From Granulicella sp. (GTDB taxonomy: Bacteria > Acidobacteriota > Terriglobia > Terriglobales > Acidobacteriaceae), in contig DAIDGQ010000044.1 in NCBI GenBank assembly GCA_027452215.1, forward strand, positions 1 through 46,571: a DNA stretch of 46,571 nucleotides, written 5' to 3'. Shown piece by piece: positions 33,241 to 41,336 of the stretch. Position 1 is the stretch's first letter, and each line of letters begins with the position of its first letter. Position numbers and translations under genes: made by a program. Under the pieces are notes generated by a model. The model did not search any database. It saw nothing but the letters and a program-made list of their open reading frames with translations, and was not told where the DNA came from.

Positions 33241-33905
33241 CGCGTCACCGCCTGCATAGTTACTATCGTACGCGAGCTGGAACTTCTTTTCACTGTCGCA
33301 TCATCGTGCAGCGCCTCGCGAAGCGCAGCTCGCCCGCGCGTCAGCCGACTCTTCACTGTTCCCAGATTTACGTCCAGCATCTCCGCAATCTCTTCGTATC
33401 CAAAGCCTTCGATCTCTCGCAGCACAACCACCTCGCGAAACGCCTCAGGTAGATTACGCAGCGCAGCCACAACTCGTTCCCCAAGTTCTGCACGAGCAGC
33501 ACATTCGTAAGGGGACGCATCCCTCGCCGCCAGCGCATCCGCCAGGCAGAACGTCTCTCCCTCATCATTCTCGTGCTGCGCATCGATCGTAAGTTCCTGC
33601 CGCTTGTGGCGACTCCACCAGCGCCGCTGATTGCTCGCCTCATGCAGAGCAATCCGATAGATCCACGTCCGCAGGCTCGCTTCTCCGTGGAAATTCGAGA
33701 TGTTCCGGAATACCTTGACGAACACCTCTTGCGTCACATCCGCCGCGTCCGCCGGATCACCCAGGCTTCGCGCAATCAACGAGTAAATTGGGTGGCTATA
33801 CTGTGCCAGCAGCAGAGCAAACGCGCTCTCCGACCCAGCTTTCAACTCGGCGACGAGATCCTGCTCCTCTGCCCGGATTCCAATCGCACTCGCCAGATCA
33901 CTCAT
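33237..33905 (-). CDS. ECF RNA polymerase sigma factor (RpoE-like)
   Basis: A 222-residue sigma factor with region 2 (about 25-95: Y-S-L-I-A-R-S-L-G-D-P-A-D-A-A-D-V-T-Q-E-V-F-V-K-V-F, then L-R-T-W-I-Y-R-I-A) and region 4 (about 145-200: F-R-E-V-V-V-L-R-E-I-E-G-F-G-Y-E-E-I-A, then G-T-V-K-S-R-L-T-R-G-R). It pairs by overlap with the anti-sigma gene. Start ATG at 33905. The TPR gene may be part of its operon. Targets unknown. Confidence 0.92.
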   Translation of the reverse strand: MSDLASAIGIRAEEQDLVAELKAGSESAFALLLAQYSHPIYSLIARSLGDPADAADVTQEVFVKVFRNISNFHGEASLRTWIYRIALHEASNQRRWWSRHKRQELTIDAQHENDEGETFCLADALAARDASPYECAARAELGERVVAALRNLPEAFREVVVLREIEGFGYEEIAEMLDVNLGTVKSRLTRGRAALREALHDDATVKRSSSSRTIVTMQAVTR

Positions 33906-34110
33906 TCATGCCCGCCTGCGCTCGGAGATTCTCGCCCCGTTCGTGCTGTTAAAGTAGGCTTACACCACGGTGTCTGTCCAGCGTCAGCCCGTCCATCCCC
34001 GCGTAGCCCGTCGAGAAAAAGCAAAAATACCGCGCCTCCGGAGGCCGAGTGCTCGCTCACTCTGCCTCGTTTAGACACCGCCCAGCACCGCTTTGTTCCT
34101 TCATCCCCGG

Positions 34111-34139
34111 TTGACTTGCCGCCTCGTATCCGAGAGAAT
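34111..34139 (+). promoter_or_regulatory. Sigma-70 type promoter of tRNA-Ala
   Basis: TTGACT (34111-34116) and GAGAAT (34134-34139) are spaced by 17 bases and would start transcription about 15 bases before the tRNA. It is the clearest housekeeping-type promoter in the window. Confidence 0.55.
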
Positions 34140-34161
34140 AAGAAAGTCCTTCCTAGAGAGT

Positions 34162-34237
34162 GGGCCTGTGGCGCAGCTGGGAGCGCGCTTCCATGGCATG
34201 GAAGAGGTCATCGGTTCGATCCCGATCAGGTCCACCA
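34162..34237 (+). tRNA. tRNA-Ala (anticodon GGC)
   Basis: A complete cloverleaf: acceptor GGGCCTG pairs with CAGGTCC (one G-T wobble); D arm; anticodon stem CTTCC/GGAAG around a seven-base loop ATGGCAT giving anticodon GGC; and T arm with GGTTCGATCCC. The 3' CCA is encoded (34235-34237). It lies right beside a tyrosine integrase gene, so it is the likely integration target of the element to the right, with its 3' part serving as an attachment site. Confidence 0.92.
34200..34237. other. Probable left attachment site (att) in tRNA-Ala 3' half
   Basis: The tRNA 3' half, from the anticodon-stem end to the CCA, is the usual core for tyrosine-integrase insertion. The integrase gene ends 16 bases past the tRNA. 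A second copy of this sequence, which would mark the right end, is not found elsewhere in the window. The exact core cannot be set without it. Confidence 0.45.
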
Positions 34238-34252
34238 AATCTTTTCAAGCAT

Positions 34253-35623
34253 TTAGCTTGCCCCTCCCAAATGGTTTGCCCGCATTTTGCCCGCAAATTG
34301 CAGGAGCTTGCCGCGAAACGGTACTACGATCGTCTTTTTCTCTCCTTCCTTATTGTTCTGCCGCTCTATCCTCGAAGAGTAGTCGTGGTTGGAATTGCTG
34401 AGGTTTCCCCCGCCTTCCGAGCTCCTGGCGGATGCTGCCAGCGGTTGTTGAGGCGTTGGCCCTTCAGTACCTGTGGCTACCAACTCATCGTGAATCGAGT
34501 TGATCGCCGTGCGCACCTCCTTCTCCAGCGACTGCATGTAGACATCCATCGTCGTTGCAAGCCGGGTATGTCGCATGAGGCCTTGGATGTCCTTGGGATG
34601 ACCTTTAGTCTTGCCAAGCGTAGCGATCGTGCGGCGGATTACCTGGAAGTTCAGCTTCGGGAAGCCTAGCTCTCTGGCCAGTTTGTGAAGGACGCGGTGC
34701 CGATAGTTGCTTGAGTCCATCGGTCCACCGAAACGGCCTGGAAACATAAAGCCGTTCGGAGAGGTGTCTTGTCCTTTCTTCCGGCAATCCTCGCGGTACT
34801 CCAGGATCTCGTCCGCCAAGATATCAGCAATCGGAACCTTGGTCAGACTTCCCTTGGTCTTGCCGTAGTGACGAATCTTGCCCTTGTAGACCGTCTCCTG
34901 AATGTCCAGGGCATGCGTCTCTTCGAGCAAGCATCTCCACCGGAGTGGAAACAACTCGCTGGGCCGAAGAGCGTTCGACATATCCAGTTTCATCAGAATC
35001 CAGTCACGCAGACTCAGTTCATCCAGCTTTTCCAGGGCTGCACGGAGCTGATCCCAGGACAATGTTGTCTTGTCGACCTCCCGCAGGTTCGTGGGAGTCT
35101 TCACCATTCGCGCAGGATCCTTTGGGAGGTAGCCCTGATCGACTGCCTCCGCAAAGATGGCCCGCATGTAGGATCGGATCTGCAAGACTCTGTCCTTGGA
35201 ACGACTTTTCGCCAGTTTATTGAGGTGGGTCTGCAGGATGAGTTTGTCGAAGTTCTCCAAGCGGTAGTCATGGAACGCATCGACGAGATCTGCCTGAATG
35301 AGGTATTTTTTCACTTTGGCAGTCTCCTCTCTCCAGTCCCCCTCCTTCAGAGGCAAGTAGCGGTTTTTGACGAACCAATCGAAGGTGACTGCTGCATTTG
35401 GGACAACTTGATCCCCGCTTGAGCGTCCACCCAGTTTGGCAAGTTCAACCTCTAATCGTTCTCTGGCCTGAGATTTCGACATCTCAGCCCGAAGCCCAAG
35501 AACGATGGAGGCTGTGATCAGTTTTGGTTCTTTCGTTGCAGAGTCAAGCTCGGTGCGGCGGAAACAGCCATGCCATTTCTTCCCCCGTAGTCTGACCCAT
35601 CCTTTTTGATATGAGACTCCCAT
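34253..35623 (-). CDS. int: Tyrosine recombinase (integrase) of the mobile element
   Basis: A 456-residue phage-type integrase. A core-binding SAM-like domain lies at about 80-165, and the catalytic domain at about 185-370. The active residues are Arg220 (N-A-L-R-P-S-E-L), Arg330 (Q-V-I-R-R-T), His352 (M-R-H-T) and nucleophile Tyr362 (V-Y-M-Q). The first His of the usual HxxR box is Gln327, a change that is tolerated in some families. ATG 35623 follows GAGGAG by five bases; the frame is open further upstream. It ends 16 bases from tRNA-Ala, typical of an island left end. The C-terminal roughly 85 residues are polar and not part of the core. Confidence 0.92.
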   Translation of the reverse strand: MGVSYQKGWVRLRGKKWHGCFRRTELDSATKEPKLITASIVLGLRAEMSKSQARERLEVELAKLGGRSSGDQVVPNAAVTFDWFVKNRYLPLKEGDWREETAKVKKYLIQADLVDAFHDYRLENFDKLILQTHLNKLAKSRSKDRVLQIRSYMRAIFAEAVDQGYLPKDPARMVKTPTNLREVDKTTLSWDQLRAALEKLDELSLRDWILMKLDMSNALRPSELFPLRWRCLLEETHALDIQETVYKGKIRHYGKTKGSLTKVPIADILADEILEYREDCRKKGQDTSPNGFMFPGRFGGPMDSSNYRHRVLHKLARELGFPKLNFQVIRRTIATLGKTKGHPKDIQGLMRHTRLATTMDVYMQSLEKEVRTAINSIHDELVATGTEGPTPQQPLAASARSSEGGGNLSNSNHDYSSRIERQNNKEGEKKTIVVPFRGKLLQFAGKMRANHLGGAS

Positions 35624-35669
35624 TTGCTCCTCGATTTCTGTGTGGAGGAAACAAGTGGCCGTTCCCAGT

Positions 35670-35909
35670 TTACCGGCGTCTCCGGTGCAAATGGGCGGCC
35701 TGTTCCCGCTCGCTGAGGAACGCTTCAATCTGGCTGGAGCGATAGCGCAAAGCCCCGTCACTCATGCGAATAACCGGGAGGTAGGGCACTCTTCGGGACG
35801 AGTGGTCCCAAACCCAGTCCCTTGTGACGTTTAGTCGGATGGCGACATCTTCGGCTGTAAGGAGAGGATCGGTGTGTTGCGCCCGATCCTGCATTTGCAG
35901 TAACGCCAT
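35670..35909 (-). CDS. xis: Excisionase / AlpA-like HTH protein
   Basis: A 79-residue MerR-like small DNA-binding protein: L-L-T-A-E-D-V-A-I-R-L-N-V-T-R-D-W-V-W-D-H (helix-turn-helix), then P-V-I-R-M-S-D-G-A-L-R-Y-R-S-S-Q-I-E-A-F-L, as in plasmid and phage excisionases. ATG 35909 follows AGGGAG. It lies directly upstream of the integrase on the same strand, with a 46-base gap, which suggests joint expression and a role in directing excision. Confidence 0.8.
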   Translation of the reverse strand: MALLQMQDRAQHTDPLLTAEDVAIRLNVTRDWVWDHSSRRVPYLPVIRMSDGALRYRSSQIEAFLSEREQAAHLHRRRR

Positions 35910-36103
35910 AACTGTTCTCCCTTCACTTCTCTCTTGGTGCGCCGGGCACAGCCGACGAATAGGGGCATCTTGGGTCTCTTCTTGATTTCGGTCAAATCGA
36001 GATGCTCGAGATCTTGACCGAAGCAATCCTTGCTCGCTGGGCAGCACGATTTGACCGAGTTTCCGTTTCGTCCCATTCTGACCCCGCATAAAAGGAGCGA
36101 AAT

Positions 36104-36391
36104 ATGGCAGACAGAACATCGAGACTCTGGGTCGCAATCCTCATCACCGTGATGGACGTCACGGTCTTCGAACGCTTTTTCACGATTATCTGGCTGGCAT
36201 TGTCTCCAGTCCTTTGGACCCGCGTCGCCCTGAGCCTCATGCTCACCGTGTGGACGGGTTCAGCAGCCGTGATTTGGCTCCACGTCTACTACGACTTTCG
36301 GCATCTGCTTTATGAACATCGTCCTGCTGCTGCGCTAGGCCGCGCGAACTCGAAGGTGCCCTCTGACCAAGGAGGGCCTATCAATGTTTGA
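36104..36391 (+). CDS. Small membrane protein at start of T4SS locus
   Basis: A 95-residue protein with two hydrophobic segments (about 8-35 and 42-62) and a polar end. AAGGAG six bases before ATG 36104 is a strong site. It is divergent from the excisionase and overlaps the next gene by eight bases, so it opens the plus-strand operon. No family recognised. Confidence 0.65.
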   Translation: MADRTSRLWVAILITVMDVTVFERFFTIIWLALSPVLWTRVALSLMLTVWTGSAAVIWLHVYYDFRHLLYEHRPAAALGRANSKVPSDQGGPINV

Positions 36392-37304
36392 TTCCCTTGA
36401 CGAACTGTCTCAGAAGCTCGGGGCAACCGGCTATTTTGTCGATTCTGTGATGATCCAAGTGGTCTATCTGGCCGCCAGACTGAAGAAGCCACTTCTCCTT
36501 GAAGGGCCCGCCGGCAGCGGAAAGACGCAATTGGCAATCTCGGTGGCCGAAGCGGCGGCCACGCACGTGGAGCGGTTGCAGTGCTATCGCGGGGTTAGCG
36601 AGGACAAGGCAATTGGTCGCTTCGACGAAGGGCTGCAGCGGCTATACATGGAGTTTTCAAAGGGCCAACACGAAAATTGGCATACTCTACAGGCGAGCCT
36701 GAAAGGACGGGACTTCTTCCGCCCTGGACCGTTGATGCGCGCGCTCGAGTGCGAACGGCCTTGCGTTCTGCTCATCGATGAAATCGATAAAGTTGATGAA
36801 GGATTTGAGGCCATGCTGCTCGAAATCTTGTCGGCCTGGCAGTTGTCCATTCCTGAATTTGGCACGGTCAATGCCAAGAGCATACCGTTCGTGGTGCTCA
36901 CCAGCAATGAGGAGCGGCGGCTTGGCGATCCGATTCGCAGACGCAGTCTGTATGTGCGGGTCGAACATCCTACGCCGCAACGTGAAGCCGACATTATCGC
37001 CAGCCGCACCCCGGACGCCGACGTCGATTTCCATCGTGAGATGGCGGGGATCGCTCTCTCCTTCCGCAACTATTCGCTCGAAAAGCCTCCGTCTGTCTCG
37101 GAGATGATCGACTTTGCGAACGCATTGCAACTACTCGGGACCAATCATGTGACGGAAGAGCATCGCGACGTCCTGCTGCCATTCCTGGCGAAGACAGAGA
37201 AAGACCGCCGTCATCTTCTGCTTCGCGAGGGATTCAAGAGTCTGCTGGACGACGGTGCTCGTTTTGCAGCAAAAATGGAGATGTCTGGAGGGCATGAGCG
37301 ATGA
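36384..37304 (+). CDS. MoxR-like AAA+ ATPase
   Basis: A 306-residue AAA+ protein of the MoxR/CoxD kind. Walker A is G41-P-A-G-S-G-K-T48; Walker B is L-L-I-D-E-I-D-K (about 129-136); the sensor-1 region is V-L-T-S-N-E-E-R (171-178); and an arginine-rich R-R-R-S-L-Y-V-R follows near 185. MoxR proteins are chaperone-like and usually work with a VWA-domain partner, which is not seen here. It sits between a small membrane gene and virB1, with overlaps on both sides, so it is part of the T4SS operon. Its role there is unknown. Confidence 0.88.
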   Translation: MFDSLDELSQKLGATGYFVDSVMIQVVYLAARLKKPLLLEGPAGSGKTQLAISVAEAAATHVERLQCYRGVSEDKAIGRFDEGLQRLYMEFSKGQHENWHTLQASLKGRDFFRPGPLMRALECERPCVLLIDEIDKVDEGFEAMLLEILSAWQLSIPEFGTVNAKSIPFVVLTSNEERRLGDPIRRRSLYVRVEHPTPQREADIIASRTPDADVDFHREMAGIALSFRNYSLEKPPSVSEMIDFANALQLLGTNHVTEEHRDVLLPFLAKTEKDRRHLLLREGFKSLLDDGARFAAKMEMSGGHER

Positions 37305-37774
37305 AATGGTTGCTGACCGTCTTGTTTGTCCTGCTCCCCGCCATCGCTTCCGCTCAAGTCGGTTCACTGATGGCAGAACGCTGTGTGCGGCAGTACGCCG
37401 CGTACTACGGAGTATCACCTGAGTTGATCGCCGCGCTCATCGACGTCGAGTCGCGATGGAATCCGGGTGCCGTCTCAAACAAGGGAGCCATGGGCCTGAT
37501 GCAGCTTATGCCAGCGACTGCACGACGCTTCGGTGCCTTTCAGCCGTTTGATGTGGATCAGAACATTGCCGCTGGCACGCGCTACGTGACGACGTTGATG
37601 TGGGAGTTCCACGGCGATCTGCGATTGGTCGCGGCGGCCTACTACGCCGGCGACCGCTGGGTTCTGCAGAAGCAATTGGACTATCGCAACCCCGATGTAG
37701 TGGCCTATGTCCAGGCTGTGCGGCGGCGATACCTGATTCGCAAACACGCGGCCGGGAGGCCGCCGAGGAGATGA
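37301..37774 (+). CDS. virB1: VirB1-like lytic transglycosylase
   Basis: A 157-residue exported muramidase-like enzyme that opens peptidoglycan for the secretion channel. The signal peptide ends A-I-A-S-A-Q (about 19). The SLT domain has catalytic Glu50 in V-E-S-R-W-N-P, G-L-M-Q-L-M-P at 65-71 and A-A-Y-Y-A-G at 112-117. ATG 37301 overlaps the AAA+ gene stop (ATGA). It is short but complete for the family. Confidence 0.88.
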   Translation: MKWLLTVLFVLLPAIASAQVGSLMAERCVRQYAAYYGVSPELIAALIDVESRWNPGAVSNKGAMGLMQLMPATARRFGAFQPFDVDQNIAAGTRYVTTLMWEFHGDLRLVAAAYYAGDRWVLQKQLDYRNPDVVAYVQAVRRRYLIRKHAAGRPPRR

Positions 37775-37779
37775 ACGCC

Positions 37780-38736
37780 ATGAAACTTCGTTGGTTGATT
37801 CCTATCGCCGTGCTGTTTCCAATGCGGCTCTATGCGTCCGATGCCGCGGTTGGCGCGCGCGTCACAATCATCACGATCAACCCGGGTGAGGTGACGCTTC
37901 TGCATCTGCGGCCTGAGTTTGAATCGACGATTCGCATGCCGGACGAGATTACATCCGTGATACTGGGAAGTCCCGGAACCTTCAAGGCAGAACATAGCGA
38001 GGCGGAACCGAACTTTGTCTACATTAAACCCATTACCAGAGAGCCTGCCCAGTCGAATCTCCTGATAGCAACCAGGTCCGGACAACATGTGACGTTGGAG
38101 CTAATCAGTGAGGGCGCGGGCACCAATGCGGGGGACGCGCCGGTGGACTTCCTGATTGAGTATCGAGCGTCGCGGAGTTTCCTGATCTCCTCCGATCCTG
38201 CCACCCCAGTCATTTCTAAGCCGATTGAGACGGGGCGTCGAAGTGCGTCAGCCGGTGGGCAGATTGATTCTGTGTCCACGCCCTTATCAGCCCTCGACGA
38301 AGAGTTCGTGCAGCAGAAGTTGATCAATGCACCTAAGTGGACCAAATGGGACAAACAAGAGATCGAGACCTCGATTGGCGATGTGCGTCAATGGAACAAC
38401 GAGACGGTCGTCTCTTATTCCGTATGCAATGATTCCGCTCAGCCGGTGGAGATCGTTCCGCCGCAGATCCAGATGACGGGACATAAGGCCACGAAAAAAA
38501 GGAAGAAAGAAGGTCGCGGAATCATCGCCAACCAGCTTGAGATCCGCGATTACCGACTCAGTACCACCCGGCTGGAACCGGGTGCGCGTGCCGACGGCGT
38601 CGTCGTCTTTGATCGACCCAACTTCAAGCAATCCACCGAAAAGCTGTTTCTCCAACTCGCGCAGGCGAACCAGGTGGATCGGCCCGTCTTGATCCGTCTG
38701 CCGTTCACCCCGCCGCTTTCGACCGGTCATCAATAG
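37780..38736 (+). CDS. virB9: VirB9/TrbG-like T4SS outer-core protein
   Basis: A 318-residue exported protein with a signal peptide (L-R-W-L-I-P-I-A-V-L-F-P to Y-A-S near residue 20). The N-terminal part (I-T-I-N-P-G-E-V-T-L-L-H-L, then I-L-G-S-P-G-T-F, then Y-I-K-P) matches the VirB9/TrbG inner layer. The C-terminal half (about 190-318) is a beta-rich unit like the outer-membrane-side domain, although divergent. ATG 37780 is favoured because GAGGAG lies nine bases upstream; ATG 37771 directly touches that site. Confidence 0.72.
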   Translation: MKLRWLIPIAVLFPMRLYASDAAVGARVTIITINPGEVTLLHLRPEFESTIRMPDEITSVILGSPGTFKAEHSEAEPNFVYIKPITREPAQSNLLIATRSGQHVTLELISEGAGTNAGDAPVDFLIEYRASRSFLISSDPATPVISKPIETGRRSASAGGQIDSVSTPLSALDEEFVQQKLINAPKWTKWDKQEIETSIGDVRQWNNETVVSYSVCNDSAQPVEIVPPQIQMTGHKATKKRKKEGRGIIANQLEIRDYRLSTTRLEPGARADGVVVFDRPNFKQSTEKLFLQLAQANQVDRPVLIRLPFTPPLSTGHQ

Positions 38737-38753
38737 GAAGGAGCACATCGACT

Positions 38754-40061
38754 ATGAACACCAACGGAAACAAGGGCAGCGCCGGGCGCGGTCTGCCACT
38801 TCATCTCGACGATCCACCCAACTCCGAACTGCCAGGGGTGCCACTGTCTGAACCGTCCGATACATCGGCCAACTCCGCAATCAGAGGTGGACCGGCGACG
38901 GACCCTTTTGCTGCCTTTGCGACGCGAGCGGGCATCAAGGGAACAGATGGGATCGACAAGAAACAACTCGCTCTCCTCGGAGGTGGTCTGGCGATCGCGG
39001 TGCTCTTTTTTGTGTTCACCGCCGTGGTGGGACGGTCTCCAAAGAAACAGATGGCCAGGGAGGAGCCGAGTCAGACTACGAAGCAGAATGACTCGCAGCA
39101 ACCCAAAAGCAGCCTGACGCCTGTCATGGAGTCGGTCCGGACTCCTGCCCCGGATAATGCGAACGGGCAGCTTAGTCCGAGCGATATCCGGCGCACCCGG
39201 TCGTCCGGCGGCGGAGGCGCTGCGAGCGTGAACTCTCCAGTTGGCCAGAAGCCTTCGCCTGGCAAGTCGACGACGGTTGGATCTCTTGGGAATGTGCCAT
39301 CGTTTGCGGACACACAGCAGAAGTGGGAGGAGCCGCGCCCCTATGGAGAGTCTGCGCCTCCGTCGCCATGGCAGAGCCAGCAACAGCAAAACGCTCTCAA
39401 AGAGCCATCCCTCATCTTTGTCCGCAATCAAGTTCAAAATCACATGGCTGTGTCGCCTAGAACTACTGCCGATGGTGACGGTACGCCTCTCCTTCAAATG
39501 ACTCCGGGGTCGCGTATTCAAGCGAAGCTGGAAACACGGATCTCGAGTGCGGTGCAGGCTCCAGTGGTTGCTGTCGTCGAATACACCTATGCCGTCGGCG
39601 ACAGGACTATCGTCCCAGCAGGCGCCCGCGTGTACGGACAGCTTCAGCAGGCGGATCAAAGTGGATTTGTGAGCGTCAAGTTCGACGAGATCGAGCTGTT
39701 GGATGGAGCCAGAGAGAAGATCGACGCCATCGGCACGGGCCTTGATCTTGGGCCGATCAAAGGGAATGTCTATGGGAAGAACACCGGCAAAAACTTCCTG
39801 GTGCAGGCCGCCTCGGGGATTGGCTCAGTCTTTGCTGAAATCGCCGGCAACAACAACAGTGCGGCGTTTTCGGAGTCCGACATGTTGCGCGAACGGGTGG
39901 CCCAGAATATCGGCACAGCGGGCGATTCGGAGGTGATGAACCTGAACGTGAACAGTCGTGTGGTCGTCTCCGTGCCTGCCGATACGAAGATTTACATCGT
40001 CTTTACCAAACATGAGGAACGGTCCTCCGCGCTCCACAAGGTGGCAGCTGCGACTCCGTAG
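38754..40061 (+). CDS. virB10: VirB10/TrbI-like T4SS channel protein
   Basis: A 435-residue protein with a cytosolic N-terminus, one membrane segment (73-92), a long Pro/Ser/Gln-rich periplasmic linker (about 95-240) and the C-terminal TrbI domain (about 250-435: I-Q-A-K-L-E-T-R-I-S-S-A-V, then G-A-R-V-Y-G-Q-L, then N-V-N-S-R-V-V-V-S-V-P-A-D-T-K-I-Y-I-V-F). It spans both membranes in known T4SS. GGAAGGAG precedes ATG 38754. It is followed by a terminator-like hairpin. Confidence 0.88.
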   Translation: MNTNGNKGSAGRGLPLHLDDPPNSELPGVPLSEPSDTSANSAIRGGPATDPFAAFATRAGIKGTDGIDKKQLALLGGGLAIAVLFFVFTAVVGRSPKKQMAREEPSQTTKQNDSQQPKSSLTPVMESVRTPAPDNANGQLSPSDIRRTRSSGGGGAASVNSPVGQKPSPGKSTTVGSLGNVPSFADTQQKWEEPRPYGESAPPSPWQSQQQQNALKEPSLIFVRNQVQNHMAVSPRTTADGDGTPLLQMTPGSRIQAKLETRISSAVQAPVVAVVEYTYAVGDRTIVPAGARVYGQLQQADQSGFVSVKFDEIELLDGAREKIDAIGTGLDLGPIKGNVYGKNTGKNFLVQAASGIGSVFAEIAGNNNSAAFSESDMLRERVAQNIGTAGDSEVMNLNVNSRVVVSVPADTKIYIVFTKHEERSSALHKVAAATP

Positions 40062-40080
40062 CTCAAGGCGAACACTTGTT

Positions 40081-40114
40081 CCTGGCCCCGGCTCACGTGC
40101 CAGGGCTTTCTTTT
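40081..40114 (+). terminator. Rho-independent terminator after virB10
   Basis: CCTGGC (40081-40086) pairs with GCCAGG (40099-40104), followed by GCTTTCTTTT. It lies 20 bases after the virB10 stop, so the first part of the T4SS operon may end here and the virB2 part may need its own promoter. Confidence 0.6.
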
Positions 40115-40151
40115 GCTGTCACAGGGGATATAGAAGTGGCAGAAGGTGTGG

Positions 40152-40527
40152 GTGTCTCACCGGTTGAGTACGAGTGAGTTTAGTCAAGTAGGCTCCAGCC
40201 CGCCCAGTCTTTAGTTGAGCAAACATGATCCCCGATGTCCCAGCGAGTATCTGAGCAATTCGCTGCCCGCTTGCCTCAACGTGCGATCGGGCAATTTGTT
40301 GCCTGCATGCCTCATCGTGGAGTTGGGTCAATATCGGTGCCGTTGCCTCAGTAAGCCGGTGAGGCTGAATGGATCCGGGTATCCCAATATGATCGTGGGC
40401 ACAAAGCGAAACGGATAGCTCACTGTTCCGAATGAGGGATGATCAGCCCCGATGACCCAACGTGCGGTTGAGCCAGTCATGATCGATGCTAGGATCTTGT
40501 GATCTGTCGCAACCTGGTTGGATCATA
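40152..40527. repeat. Array of imperfect about 25-base dyad repeats in T4SS locus
   Basis: About nine degenerate units of the form TGcCYCAaCGTGcggTTGRGcCAa recur every 30-45 bases: near 40152, 40201, 40236, 40271, 40307, 40343, 40380, 40416, 40452 and perhaps 40505. Each has near-symmetric ends (TG-N-C-Y-C-A against T-G-R-G-N-C-A), so each could fold as a hairpin; the unit at 40343 has GCCTCA against TGAGGC. The centre varies and the ends are kept, a sign of structure or protein binding. No protein is encoded here. Function unknown. Confidence 0.6.
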
Positions 40528-40597
40528 TCCTTGCAACGCAGGATATTAGACTTCCTGACTGGCTGACGATCGCACATGGTGCGGATCCATTGCTTAT

Positions 40598-41053
40598 TCA
40601 GGATGAGATGAGAAGGTGCCTTCCACAGCGTCGGCACATATATGTGTGCTCCCAGTCCCAGCGTTGCTTTGGATAAACTTCCCGATTGTAGTGGGAGATC
40701 CCGCGAAGTTTGATGATCAGGCCTCCAAGGCAGACCAGTCCTAGAAACAGAAGAAGGGCAATTGGATATTCGAAGCTCGCCGGATTGTTTGGGTGTTTAT
40801 GAAGTGCGCTGAGCCCTGCATAGGCCCAGAAGCAAGCAAAGTAGATGGCAAATCCCCAAAGAAACAACGGCCGAGCATAACTTCGAGGCTGTGGGGGTGC
40901 CGCGATTTGCGCTGAACAGGACTGGCTACTTCCCGGATGAAACATACCGGAATGCGTTCGTGTTCCTTGTTGATAGACAAGTGACACCGCCACAATATCT
41001 GGAGTTCCGCACTGATCGCATTGATAGGGACTTTGCTGTAAGAGGGTTGTCAT
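40598..41053 (-). CDS. Zinc-ribbon-like two-TM membrane protein
   Basis: A 151-residue protein with C-D-Q-C-G near residue 12, two hydrophobic segments (about 64-85 and 97-116) and C-R-R-C-G-R-H at the end: one CxxC pair before and one after the membrane part, probably meeting as a split zinc site. ATG 41053 follows GAGGA by seven bases; a GTG at 41131 is also in frame. It is transcribed against the T4SS genes, so it is probably cargo or a control gene of the element. No family known to me. Confidence 0.6.
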   Translation of the reverse strand: MTTLLQQSPYQCDQCGTPDIVAVSLVYQQGTRTHSGMFHPGSSQSCSAQIAAPPQPRSYARPLFLWGFAIYFACFWAYAGLSALHKHPNNPASFEYPIALLLFLGLVCLGGLIIKLRGISHYNREVYPKQRWDWEHTYMCRRCGRHLLISS

Positions 41054-41336
41054 TTCATCGTCCTCGAGCCTGACGACACTCTGCGACGGCAGGTTCCACG
41101 AAAATCCTGACACGTTGGATTTTAGCTCCACTGCCCGGTTTGAAGCCAGTTGGGATTAGAGTCCGTCCGAGTTAAGTGCTGCCCTTTGCAGTCCATTGAT
41201 TGGAACCTGCGTCAACAGCGATGCATCTGGCCACCTTTCCATCCCGACTTCTCTATCACTTGACCGAGTATCGGTTCGATTCCATTCTCTACCTCGACAC
41301 GGAGGCCACGAGCAGCCGAGTCCAGGAGAGAAACAT

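Larger units (their letters stand above)
40062..40597. other. 536-base non-coding region between virB10 and antisense zinc-ribbon gene
   Basis: The region holds the terminator at 40081-40114 and the dyad-repeat array at 40152-40527. The last 70 bases have no clear feature. No credible gene was found on either strand. Confidence 0.6.

Noticed and set aside
34246..34260. CAAGC-ATTTA-GCTTG hairpin at the integrase end
   Set aside because: No T-run on either strand, so not called a terminator; may just be part of the attachment region.
40152..40527. CRISPR array
   Set aside because: Units are degenerate, dyad-symmetric and without equal-length unique spacers; no cas genes.
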